From Rhizobium sp. RCAM05350 (GTDB lineage: Bacteria > Pseudomonadota > Alphaproteobacteria > Rhizobiales > Rhizobiaceae): a stretch of 64,000 nt of DNA. The notes beneath the pieces were generated by a model, which saw nothing but the letters and a program-made list of their open reading frames with translations, had not been told where the DNA came from and ran no database searches. Of the stretch, positions 21,026 through 30,062 are shown one piece after another. Positions within the stretch are counted from its first letter, which is position 1, and each line of letters begins with the position of its first letter. The stretch covers positions 558,001 to 622,000 of the forward strand of contig CP087974.1 in assembly GCA_024426085.1 (NCBI GenBank). The letters are read 5' to 3'. The position numbers and the translations under genes are program-made.

Positions 21026-21732
21026 TCAGAAGCGAGGTCGAAAAGTAAAGCCCTCCTGGTCGCGCCTCGATCTGTAGACCGGATCGACCAATCGGGTCAC
21101 CCACTTTTCCACGGCGCCTTCGTCGCTGCTGCCAAATCTATCGAGCACTTCACCGTCAACGATGACGCTGGCCTGCATCTTGTTTAGACTGAATTCAACT
21201 TGAACGTGGCGGCCGTCCGGATCCACAAAATGCATGGTCTCTCTGCCTGTCCATCCCGGACCCACGTCTTGAGTTATGTCGATCTTCACGAATTCTGCAA
21301 ATTGATTGTAGGCATCGGCGAAAGCCGGAAACGCGATACATTTCTTGCTGCCGATCAGGTTCGGCACGACACCGTGATAGTCGATGACAAACCGCAGCCA
21401 CTGAACATTTGTTCACCCTCACCCTTGATCTCATGAGAGGAGATTTCGCCCCATTTCCATGAAACCCAGTCCGAGTCGCGCAGTTGGCGGCATTCCCAGC
21501 CTGCTACTTGAACAGATGCCTTCTGCCAGGAGGCTTCCGCAAGGCCGGACTTCTTCTTGTCCTCGAAGGAGATCATCACCGGCGAAAAATGCGCTCGGGC
21601 ACGCGGAGAGACGAACTCGATCCGAATGCTATCCGGTGGGCAGCAAGCCCTCGTCGCGAGCTTCAGCTCTTTCAGCACTGGGCCGAGATGTTGCTTAATT
21701 TCCAGAAGCCTGTTTGCCAGGTAATATCCCAT
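21026..21732 (-). CDS. Unknown protein beside the ATPase-nuclease gene
   Basis: About 235 residues over two frames, with one break near 21360. It begins MGYYLANRLLEIKQHLG and contains RIEFVSPRARAHFSPV, WKWGEISSHEIKGEG, MHFVDPDGRHVQVEF and VEKWVTRLVDPVYRSR. I recognise no family. It has no signal peptide or membrane segments. It is transcribed in the same direction as the ATPase-nuclease gene 600 bp downstream, so a functional pair is possible. An AT-rich promoter-like region with two TTGACA boxes lies upstream on the other strand. Confidence 0.6.
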
Positions 21733-22257
21733 CGTTTTTCTCCAGTATCATCTGGAGAAAGTACGGCTGAAATCCCTGCAAGGTACAAAAATAGTAATAG
21801 TTGACAATGCGGAACTCAAAGTCCGAAGGATATTATCCAGAGTTGACAACGGTACATTCCGTGCCTCTGCACTCGTACGCGGGAGATGCGTGTTACGCGC
21901 ATGCGACATTTTCTACATTAGCGACCCGGCGTCAATATTGGCCGACAAAAACATTACGCTGGACATAATCAAAAAAGAACCGTAACTGAATCATCGTCTG
22001 GCACGTGAAAATGTTGGGAAAAGAGCAATGGCTAGCCTCCGAATAGGTCACCCGGCCCTGTAAGCGTCATGTTCTTGCCCCCTCGGCACGTCCATCGGCA
22101 GCGTTTCCCACATTTCGAAGAGCAACTTGGCCTCGGCGATCACCGAAATCGCCCTCGCCTCGCTCAGAAATCCCCCGCAAGAAATTCATTCTCGGCAGGT
22201 CCTGACACGCGTTTTTGCGGTCCCTATACGGCGGGAAGGTCTTTTTGGAGATGACAG
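21733..22257. other. Intergenic region with TTGACA repeats and a possible transposon end
   Basis: About 525 bp without a convincing gene. It contains two copies of AGTTGACAA (near 21799 and 21841), each able to serve as a -35 box on the plus strand. It then has the GCGACA-type repeats at 21891-21950 described separately. From 22000 to 22257 I see no clear structure apart from the ribosome site of the next gene. Confidence 0.5.
21891..21950. repeat. Candidate left end of the Tn7-like element
   Basis: A TGT at 21891 is followed by tandem sites starting GCGACATTTTC (21903) and GCGACCCGGCG (21921), then GGCCGACAA, spaced about 18 bp. They resemble, in the same orientation, the better-conserved repeats at 29951-30003 and the inverse of those at 30831-30944. 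Tn7-type ends begin TGT and carry inward-facing repeats of this kind. The bases before TGT are ATGCG, close to but not identical with the ATGGC following the right-hand end. The match is partial. Confidence 0.4.
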
Positions 22258-22542
22258 ATGCCAATGGGTTACAAATTCAAACGCTTCGACGACGATAAAA
22301 GCACCCGTGTTCGTACTGGCTGCAGCTTGCCCGCTCTTCGTCGTCACGAGATCGACGAGTGGACGACCGACCTCTTCGACGCCTGCTACGGCGATCGCTT
22401 CCCGGATTTGTTCGAGCTGATGGAAAAGACAGAAGCACGCATCTGCGGAGCTCGCGCTGGACGCACCGCGGGAGTGGCACCGCCGGCCCGTCGTGGTCCA
22501 ACCTTGCCCACGTCTAGCAACCAGTCGCGGAAGGATACGTGA
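22258..22542 (+). CDS. Unknown small protein upstream of tnsA
   Basis: A 94-residue frame starting MPMGYKFKRFDDDKST with TTTTTGGAGAT upstream as a ribosome site. The first 65 residues are mixed and globular-looking (EIDEWTTDLFDACYGDRF, PDLFELMEKTEARI); the tail is basic and low in complexity and may be frame-shifted. The stop overlaps the next ATG, suggesting coupling. No family recognised. Confidence 0.5.
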   Translation: MPMGYKFKRFDDDKSTRVRTGCSLPALRRHEIDEWTTDLFDACYGDRFPDLFELMEKTEARICGARAGRTAGVAPPARRGPTLPTSSNQSRKDT

Positions 22543-22860
22543 TGAACCAGCATTCAGCACGCACCACCGCAGACATTGCGGGCTCAAAGCGCCGGAAACA
22601 GGCTGTATATCGTCGGATTGCCGCAGCATGTGTTCGCCTGCAGAGTTCACACGGAAGTGTTGAGGCGGCGACCGCCGCTCTGGCTCGAGAAATGTTTCTC
22701 AGTGCAGTCGAAGAGCATCTCGGTACTGCAAGCCCACCGTCTCGTCATCAGTTCCTTCAGGAAGCTTCAGTGGGCGGCGATCGCTTCTGGCTGCATCGAC
22801 CACATTCCTTCCGAAACGGCGTTTCGTCGTGCAGTCAAAAAGACCCACGATCCACGGTAG
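22542..22860 (+). CDS. Unknown small protein, coupled to the preceding gene
   Basis: The first 65 residues start MNQHSARTTADIAGSKRRK and include an alanine-rich amphipathic segment (VEAATAALAREMFLSAVEEH). A likely break near 22735 moves the reading to a frame ending RKLQWAAIASGCIDHIPSE then a basic tail and stop at 22858-22860. About 105 residues. The ATG overlaps the previous stop (TGATG). No family recognised. Confidence 0.45.
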
Positions 22861-23073
22861 CTAGGCTGAAAAAGGGCTCGCACCGCCAAGCGAACAGAAA
22901 TCGCCAGCTTTCTTGACGCTGCGATAGACAATCTTCCGGGCGGCCGCGTGCGCCTTCGCCCGGAGTTCCGGTGGCCGCCCACCAACTAGCCTTCCTACTC
23001 AATCCCGACCTTCTTTGCAGCGTTCGGCAGCTTGCCGGCGTCGGGAGAACTGCGCCCTTGAAAGGAGCAAAGA

Positions 23074-23346
23074 ATGAAGAACGCGAAAAACGAGCCAGAT
23101 CGCGACGCGGCATCGAAGCGCAACTCGCTGTACAAGACTTCCGCTTCGGTGAATGTCCCTCCCGGCACTGAATATATCGACGGTGGAACCGTCGAGGAGC
23201 GCTTGAGGGCCTCTGGCATCTGGAAGCTCCTGCCTGCGAGCGAACAGGAGAACATCCGTCGTATGGGGCGCGTTTTGTTCGCTGTCGACGGCCAAACGGG
23301 GCGCGTACTCGGCTGCAAAATCGAGCGCAATGCGAATGAGGTCTAG
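23074..23346 (+). CDS. Unknown 90-residue protein with a duplicated leader
   Basis: An intact frame starting MKNAKNEPDRDAASKRNSLY. The second half reads TVEERLRASGIWKLLPASEQE and RRMGRVLFAVDGQTGRVLGC, which looks like a small soluble domain. It has an AAAGGAGCAAAGA ribosome site. The leader GGAGAACTGCGCCC just upstream recurs before the gene at 23462. No family recognised. A hairpin (GGCTGCTCG arms, 23363-23388) follows the gene. Confidence 0.55.
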   Translation: MKNAKNEPDRDAASKRNSLYKTSASVNVPPGTEYIDGGTVEERLRASGIWKLLPASEQENIRRMGRVLFAVDGQTGRVLGCKIERNANEV

Positions 23347-23461
23347 CCCTCGGTCTCCAGGGGCTGCTCGCAGGTCACGAGCAGCCTCTCCCTAATCCAT
23401 GTCAATTCCTGAAGACCGGCCATCACCGGCGACAGGAGAACTGCGCCCAAAGGAGCACATC

Positions 23462-23677
23462 ATGACTACCCCGACAGAAGTACAGGAACTTATCGCACTC
23501 GACATCTCGCCGAGCGCCCGACGGCTCTTTCGCAAGGCCACCCAAGTCGACTCGTGGACCCACGTGATCCTCGAGCCGCTCGAAATCAACGCACATCACC
23601 ACCCATCCAACATCAGACGCGACGCGACAACCGGCGACGTGCTCGGCCTCTTCGAGACGGTCGAACTCGAAGTCTAG
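23462..23677 (+). CDS. Unknown 71-residue protein
   Basis: Starts MTTPTEVQELIALDISPSA after AAAGGAGCACATC; an upstream in-frame ATG at 23399 is less likely because the ribosome site points to 23462. It contains RRLFRKATQVDSWTHVIL and DATTGDVLGLFETVELEV. The DxxTGxVLG pattern near its end resembles DGQTGRVLG in the gene at 23074, so the two may be distant paralogues sharing the same leader. No family recognised. Confidence 0.55.
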   Translation: MTTPTEVQELIALDISPSARRLFRKATQVDSWTHVILEPLEINAHHHPSNIRRDATTGDVLGLFETVELEV

Positions 23678-23689
23678 CAAACCGAAAAC

Positions 23690-23723
23690 CGCCTTGGCCG
23701 GTCGGTTTTGACCGGCCAAGGCG
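23690..23723. terminator. Strong 14-bp stem-loop before tnsA
   Basis: Arms CGCCTTGGCCGGTC (23690-23703) and GACCGGCCAAGGCG (23710-23723) are perfect complements around a GGTTTT loop. No T-run follows on either strand, so it may be a terminator of weak type or a processing or regulatory stem. A second stem with GCCTGAA/TTCAGGC arms lies at about 23829-23852. Confidence 0.6.
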
Positions 23724-23945
23724 CAGTCCCAGGCCATTTCATTGCGTACCAGTGGAGTAAGGAATGCTTGAACGTCGCGTGCTCGATTACCTCACCCAGA
23801 AGAAGCGCGGCACCGTCCGCGCGGGTGCCTGAAAACTTTCGGTTCAGGCAACCCGACCGTCCGACGGCCGGTCGTTTGATTGTTCCTGGCGTCACTCCGC
23901 CTGGGGATCCAGGCCTGACCTTTGAAGAGGCCGGCGATCGGACGG

Positions 23946-24604
23946 ATGTTGCCTGGGAGCCGCCACACGCCTCGACCGCGAGCCGAAAGATCTCGTTGAA
24001 ATCCATCTCTTCGGTTCGAGGCCACGTCGTAGACACCGCCCTGCAATCGGCTGCTGACCTTCGAGAGCATCCTTGAATATCTGATGGCCAACATCTTAAT
24101 GGCCGACAAGAGGGTCGTCCTGATCGAGGACCAGCCTCCGGAGCTGTGCTTCGACCTGGATGGAAAGCACCAGCACACCCTCGATTTCCGCACGACCGAC
24201 CGCTGGCGCACCAAGATTGGCTACGCGGTCAAGCCCGCCGACCAGTTGGAGCGCGATCAGACGATGGCCAAGATCCGATCCCTGAATTCGGCTCACGCTC
24301 CGGGCTACGCCCACAAGTTCATGGTTTGCACGGAGTTGGAAATCACGCGGGAACGCGGGTGGAACGCGGTGGATATCAACGAGGCGCGCACCCTGCGCCC
24401 GAGAAGAATTGCCACCTCGTGCTCGAGGCCTTGCTCGGCATGGATGGTCCAATCGAAATCTGGAGGCTCCAGGAGAAGCTGGGCGACGAAGCCAACGTCT
24501 GGAACGCCGTCATGTGCCTGTACTTCGACCGCTACATCCAGATCGAGGAGCCACTCCGACGCTTCTCCGACGCCTCCGTCATTCTTCCAATCGTCCGACA
24601 CTAA
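23946..24604 (+). CDS. tnsA: TnsA-type endonuclease of the Tn7-like element
   Basis: TnsA cuts the 5' ends of the transposon so that Tn7-like elements move by cut-and-paste. Joining frames (breaks near 23990, 24055 and 24400) gives SVRGHVVD, then TFESILEYLMANILMADKRVV, then LIEDQPPELCFDLDGKHQHTLDF and AVKPADQLERD. This is the TnsA N-domain pattern FES-E...EQP...D...K with its catalytic acids and lysine. The C-terminal domain continues CHLVLEALLGMDGPIEIWRLQ to the stop at 24602-24604. The exact start is uncertain; the ATG at 23946 gives about 219 residues. tnsB follows 11 bp later. Confidence 0.8.
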
Positions 24605-24615
24605 GAAGCAACAAC

Positions 24616-26885
24616 ATGAACATGCTCATGCAAGCCACCCCCTACGAAATCGGGCCGTTTGACCGTATCACCTATGATGGCGTCGAAGTTTTGGTGAAGT
24701 TGGATTCTCCAACCGGCAAAGCCTTTGAACGTATCGATGGCAATGGCAATGTGGAGGTTCTGACCAATGCCCAGATCCATGAAGCCCTTCGCATCGACAA
24801 GCTCGTGGTCGAGCGCGGGCACTATGATCGCAAACGTCTGAATCGTGAGGGCGAAGCCCAGCACCTGCAAGGATCTTCCAGAAAAAGAGCGCTCCAAGAT
24901 TGACGTAAAGCTTCTTTGGGTCACTTTGCTTCGTCGAAAGCGCGAAGAACTTGGCCGCATTCCTCACGAAATGCGCCGCATCATTATTCGGCAGATGCGC
25001 GACGAGTATCTGGATGACTACCAAGCAATGCGTCGCCTGGCCTACTTCAAAACAAACAAGAAGCTGACCTACGAGACGGACGAGGAGCCGGCCCTCAAGT
25101 TGCCAAGCTACGAAAGTGTCAGCGCCTGGTCACTGGCGCTCCAACGAGCCGGCGGAGACGCGTTTTGCGGGATCGTCGTGGCACCGGCAAAAATGCAACA
25201 TTCACACCGGAAGAACTCCATCTTCAGGGCCGTTTCGTCTGGCGTTACCTTTCTACGACCGAGCCCCCGCCCGGCTTACCTGTTCAAGCTCATGAAGGCC
25301 GTCGAACGACGCATCAATAGGAGTCGTTCCAAGGAAGAACAGATCAAGGTCGGCTGCCGCAGCACTTTTACAATCGGTTGGACGCCCTTCCCGATTTCGC
25401 CAAGTGCGCCGGCCGCCTCGGCGACGCCAAAGCAATGGCACGGTACAACATCGTCGTTGGTAAGGACCGGGGACACCCGATGGATCTGGTCGAGGGGGAT
25501 GAGTGCCGTCTCAACCTCGTAACAATGCTGGAGTGTGCGAAGGTCTTTGACAAGCTCACGAAGGAAGAACAACAGGCGTTCCGCGAGGCAGCAGAGCGCT
25601 TCTGGTTCTCGGCGGCAGTGGATCACTCGACGACGAGCTTCCTTTCGTTCCGCATTCACACCAGAAATCTGAGTATCGACACCGCACGCGCAACCTTCGA
25701 GTTGATCACGCGCGACAAGACGCAGATCGCGCGCAATGCCGGCTGTAAATCGGATTGGAAACAATGTGGCGGCTTGAAGCGCGTACGCCTTGATGCCGCA
25801 GCCTGGTACAATAGCACGGCGCTCATCACCACGTTAACCGATGCAGGCGCCGCGAAGTTCGTACCGCCGTCGAAACAAGCGTGGCTGCGCGGCACGATGG
25901 AGCGAATTTTTGGGACGCTGGGCGGGCTGACGCTTTCACACTTCTCCGGACAAACCTTCTCGAACGTCGTTGTCCGGGGAGATCGTGATCCGAAAAAGGC
26001 GCCTCGGTCGATCCAGACGTGCTGGAAAAAGTACTCTTGCGGGCCATCGTCGACATTTTCCATAATACCCCGAACACCGGTAAATTAGGAGGCATGACGC
26101 CGAATCAAGCCTGGATGATCGGTGCTCGCATCCAACCGCCGCATGCCCCACCGGCAGCGTGGCAACGCTGAGCAATTTACGGCGTGAATATGAAGCGTGT
26201 GATCACACGCGAGGGGATCGAATTCCTCGGCTTCTTCTTCCAGTCGGAAAAGATCCAGGAGATGCGGCGAGATAAGACGGGCGTCGAGGTTCATATTCGG
26301 GTGGATCTTCACGACGTTTCTGAAATCACCGTGTTCGACGGCGAAGTGAGCTATCGCGTCCCCTGCCGATTGGCGCAGTTGAGGGGGCTTTCGTACTGGG
26401 AGGCGGCCGCGCTTCTGCAGGAACTGCGCGTCATCGATACGGAATACACTAATCGAACGCTCGAGCAGGTGGATGCTGCACGCGAATACATCGATCGTCA
26501 GGCGGACCTCGGTCGCCTCAAATATAGCGTCGCCACCCCGATTGTTACGGAAGAGCATCTCGAGCGCCTCGAAAAGCGCGTTACACGAGCGATTCGGATC
26601 GTCAGGGAGACCGAGTACACCCACGAGGTAAGTGCACAAGATTGGAGCGGGACGCCCTTCTCTGACGACGTGTTCGGCTTTTCGGACGACGCGGATGGGG
26701 ATGACCTGGATGTTGGCAAGATGCAGACCGCCAAAGCCGTCACCGAAAAATACGGGGCGCCATCCAAAAAGTCCAGAAAACGCAAGTCCGAGCCCGCTCA
26801 AACGGAGGACGCAGGCGCCGAGGACAACGGCGGCTCAGAAAACTCGGACCAGATCTACTCCGCCCGCTACTTCGACGAACACTGA
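24616..26885 (+). CDS. tnsB: TnsB-type DDE transposase
   Basis: Transposase of the TnsB/TniA/Mu family, about 750 residues, which binds the element's end repeats and joins 3' ends to target DNA. Visible parts of the catalytic domain are LVEGDECRLNLVTML (first Asp), AAVDHSTTSFLSFRI, KRVRLDAAAWYNST (second Asp) and LRGTMERIFGTLGG (Glu). They are followed by the family stretch HFSGQTFSNVVVRGD, then IVDIFHNTPNTG and TPNQAWMIGA. The Mu-type C-terminal barrel starts KRVITREGIEFLGFFFQ. The tail is acidic and Lys-rich, as expected for contact with TnsC. Breaks lie near 24865, 25165, 25360, 26020 and 26175. Confidence 0.9.
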
Positions 26886-26900
26886 CCGATTGGACGCAGC

Positions 26901-28055
26901 ATGACCGACGAGAACGTAGAACGGCGCCGTAAAGCCGACAAACGCTTGTTCGCAACTATGAACGCCGACGACGAAAGGGTCTCCGCGCGGATGGAGCAAA
27001 TTCGCGCAATGAACTGCACGACGCCCCGCGACGATCTGCTCAGAGCCCACATCAAAGCCATGAAACGTAGCCTGCGTACCGGCGACAAGGAGCACAGGAT
27101 TCTCTTCGTCACCGGAGAGTCGAATGCTGGAAAGTCCCGGCTTGTGCAAAACGCGTTGGCAGCGGACCCGGCTTTCGCTCCTTACGAGGACGACGAAGGA
27201 AAAGGGCGTCCTTTGCTTTTCGGCGACGCAGCATCGCCATGTACCCAGCGGAATTTTGCAATCCGCTTCTTGAGAAAGCTCGGTCTTCCCGTCCGAAGCA
27301 ATCTTCAGAAGACGGTCGCGTGGCCTGAGATGGTAAACCAGATCTGCGCTCATCGGGTACGCTTTCTCGTCATCGACGAGGCGCAGCGGACGATGAAGAT
27401 CAATGACGATCAGGAGCTTCAGGAGTTTTCGGACAACCTGATTACACTGGTCGATTCAAAGGACTGGCCCATCCGCGTGATCCTGATCGGAGTTGATCCG
27501 CTCGACATGCTCCGCAAACGGGATACTCAGATGCGGAATCGATCGAAACGCATCAAATTGTTTCCGATCCCTTCACAGAAGTCGGCACGCGTCGTCTTGT
27601 GGCTCAACGAGATCATTGTCGACCATGCCGAGCTTTCGATCATCGACCTTGATCTCGACGACCTGGCTCGGCGCCTCATCCGTGCGTGCGACGGTAACGC
27701 GGGTTCCATCATCGAACTGATCAGGGGCGCGGTCGAAGTCGTGCTTTGGGACGGCCGATCGGAAGTCCGATCCAAAGATTTCGCACAGGCCTACGTCAAT
27801 CGCACCTCCTGCCTGCCTCACGACAACATCTTTGAAATGAAGAAGTGGGAAGAGATCCCAGTCGGAGCGGCCAAGCTTCGCGACACAGGGGACGAACGCG
27901 GGGACGCCGAAGACGATATCGAAACGATCAAACCGCTGAAAAAGGAGAACGGCCACGATGAACAAGCTGTCCCTAACCGTGCCGTTTCACCCTGCAAGAG
28001 ACCGTTCCCAGCTTCTGTTCACGTTTGGCGGCCGCCAACGGAATTTCAAGCGTGA
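26901..28055 (+). CDS. tnsC: TnsC/TniB-type AAA+ ATPase regulator
   Basis: AAA+ ATPase that links target selection (TniQ) to the transposase. Walker A is TGESNAGKSRL, Walker B is RFLVIDEAQRTM, and the sensor-like stretch RVILIGVDPLDML follows. The intact frame of 384 residues runs past the tniQ start by about 100 bp. An indel near 27997 affects both readings there, so the true end may be a little earlier or later. It lies 15 bp after tnsB. Confidence 0.9.
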   Translation: MTDENVERRRKADKRLFATMNADDERVSARMEQIRAMNCTTPRDDLLRAHIKAMKRSLRTGDKEHRILFVTGESNAGKSRLVQNALAADPAFAPYEDDEGKGRPLLFGDAASPCTQRNFAIRFLRKLGLPVRSNLQKTVAWPEMVNQICAHRVRFLVIDEAQRTMKINDDQELQEFSDNLITLVDSKDWPIRVILIGVDPLDMLRKRDTQMRNRSKRIKLFPIPSQKSARVVLWLNEIIVDHAELSIIDLDLDDLARRLIRACDGNAGSIIELIRGAVEVVLWDGRSEVRSKDFAQAYVNRTSCLPHDNIFEMKKWEEIPVGAAKLRDTGDERGDAEDDIETIKPLKKENGHDEQAVPNRAVSPCKRPFPASVHVWRPPTEFQA

Positions 28056-29765
28056 TGGAATGCTGTTGGTTTCTCGGCCTGAACCATATCCGGATCGTCA
28101 ACGGGAACGTCGAGGAGACCCAAAAACTTCTGCAACTGGCTGGAGTTGCGGACGTGGCAGGGCGACGCCTGACAAAGCATGGCCTCTTCTACGATATCAA
28201 CGGCGAAAGGCTTGCACGCAGTTCGATCGTGCGTGGCCGCCTGCGCTATTGTCCCGAGTGCATCCGCGAGGACGTCAATCGCACAGAGGCAGACCCGCGA
28301 CGCGAGCGTATGGTCGCCTCGAGTGGTGCGTGACATTTCTGCGCACCTGCCCCAAACACGAGAGATTGCTGTGTACGGCGGAAGGAAGCAGCAACGTAAC
28401 AAAATTCGACTTCGCTCGGATGATGGCCGCAGAAATTGCCGGCATGACAGGTCGCGACAACTCCCAGCGGCAGCCGCATACGGATTTCGAGCGCTTTTTC
28501 GCGAATGCCTTATGGGGTCGGAGGGAAAAATTCGGCTGGCTTGACGAGATGCCGCTCTATGCGGTCGGCCGTTTCTGCGAATGGATTGGCGCCACCCTTC
28601 TTTTCGGAAAGACCTACTTGGTTGAAGAAGTGTCAGAAGCCGACCTAGCGCTCGCCAGTCAGGCCGGGTTCGATGTGGTTCGTATGGGCCAGCCCGGATT
28701 CTGAGAGCTTCCTGAAATCGATGCACTCCGACTTCTGGGATAAGAAAACACATACGGGCGGTCGAGCTCTATACGGCCGTTTGTATGAACGGCTGGCCTA
28801 CGAAAGTAGCGATCCGGCTTACACCGATATCAGAGGGATCATGTATAATGTCGCACTGGATTCCTTGCCTATCGGGCCAGGCGACCACATGTTTGGTCCT
28901 GTCGAGGAACGCAGAAACCACTCCATCCATTCGGCAGCCCAGGAATTCAAAATCCATCCGAAGACCCTTCGGAAACTGCTGAAGAATGCCCAACACGTGT
29001 TTGGTGGTTTAAACGCTACCGACGAAAGGATCGTCCTTCCGGCAAACGAGATGCTGGCGCTCGTCGACCGGTTGAGAGGCAACCTGTCCACCGCCAACGC
29101 CTCCGATTACATTGGAGCTAGTCGAACTTTATGGCAAACCCTTGTTCAAAATGGTCACGTCATCAGCTCGTTAGGTGTGAACGACGACGCCATGTATCTG
29201 CTATATCGCACGTCTGATCTCGACAGGTTCGTCCACAGGGTAAACGGCTTTGCGACCGAGGAATTCGACTCAACGTCCGGACTGACTTCCCTAGCCATCG
29301 CGATCAAACGAGCTAGTTGCAAGTTTTCCGAGGTTCTCGACTTGCTGCTTAGTGGGAAGCTGAAATCTGTGTCCGTAGATCCCACAAAACCCGGCCTAAA
29401 AGGTTTGATGTTGGATCACGAGGAAATTTGTTGCCTCACTCGAATGCCGGAACGTGGTGGCCTCACAGTGCGCCAGGCCGCCGCAGAATCTGATCACCGA
29501 CCAAAAAGTCATGAGAAAGCTAATCGAGCTTGGGTGGATCGATTTCCGGAATGAACGTATTTCGGAAAAGAGCCGTCCCTACCGGAGAGTTACCAGTTCG
29601 GCGGTCGGCGAATTTATGCAGAAATACGTCTCGCTCCTCAGCCTTGCTAAGCATTTGAACCGGAGCAATGTCCAATTGAAACGGGATCTTGCCGAGCGCG
29701 GAGTCTACCCTGCCATCAGAGACGAGGAGGTTGGCGCAACGTTTTATCGGCGAAGTGATTTATAA
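27958..29765 (+). CDS. tniQ: TniQ/TnsD-family target-site protein
   Basis: Target-selection protein of Tn7-like elements, about 600 residues. The N-terminus reads MNKLSLTVPFHPAE and, after an indel near 27997, SFCSRLAAANGIS, a typical TniQ start. Zinc-finger residues appear in YCPECIREDVNR and CPKHERLL. The long C-terminal part (EFKIHPKTLRKLLKNAQHVF, then QKVMRKLIELGWIDFRNERI) contains helix-turn-helix-like segments, as in TnsD proteins that read a fixed attachment site. Breaks lie near 28300, 28690 and 29490. Ends at 29765. Confidence 0.85.
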
Positions 29766-29787
29766 CTTCTAGCTGTACATTCAAGGA

Positions 29788-29808
29788 CCCGGCTTCGGCC
29801 GGGGTTTT
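29788..29808 (+). terminator. Rho-independent terminator after tniQ
   Basis: Stem CCCGGC/GCCGGG with a TTCG loop followed by GTTTTGT, 22 bp after the tniQ stop. It marks the end of the tnsABC-tniQ operon. Confidence 0.75.
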
Positions 29809-29950
29809 GTGCCTTCAATCTGGCACCAAGGAGAAACTGGAATGGATTGGGAGATGAATTGCTTGGAACGGGAGGAGAGTTGTTGGACGAATGGATAAAA
29901 AACTGAATGAAATCAATCAAAATTAGGAGCTGTGGTATGATGTTTGAGTG

Positions 29951-30003
29951 GACGCGACAGAGGCGCGACAAGCAGCATGACATAGCGACACTATCATGAC
30001 ACA
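29951..30003. repeat. TnsB-site-like repeat array, internal copy
   Basis: Tandem inward-facing sites GCGACAAGCAGCATGACA (29965-29982) and GCGACACTATCATGACA (29985-30001), with a further GCGACAG just upstream and GTGGAC before it. They are the reverse orientation of the array at 30831-30944. The segment GTGGACGCGACA closely matches the GTGGAGCGACA terminus there. This looks like a second transposon end, perhaps of a miniature or decayed element bracketing the gene at 30063-30731. Confidence 0.6.
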
Positions 30004-30037
30004 AACGCCGCCCGAAGGCTTTTCGGGCGGCGTTTGT
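30001..30037. terminator. 16-bp perfect stem-loop, bidirectional terminator
   Basis: Arms ACAAACGCCGCCCGAA (30001-30016) and TTCGGGCGGCGTTTGT (30022-30037) around a GGCTT loop. It lies 26 bp beyond the stop of the minus-strand gene at 30063-30731 and also faces the tniQ side. Confidence 0.8.
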
Positions 30038-30062
30038 AATTTCTGACGCTTTTTGATCTGCG

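Noticed and set aside
18324-21950. The ATPase-nuclease region as a separate transposon ending at GGCCGACA (21946)
   Set aside because: No matching TGTCGG-type end was found near 18.3-18.6 kb and the repeats at 21.9 kb fit better as an inward-facing left end of the tns element.
22186-22650. A 154-codon minus-strand frame in the small-gene cassette
   Set aside because: It overlaps two plus-strand genes with good ribosome sites and has a low-complexity composition typical of a shadow frame.
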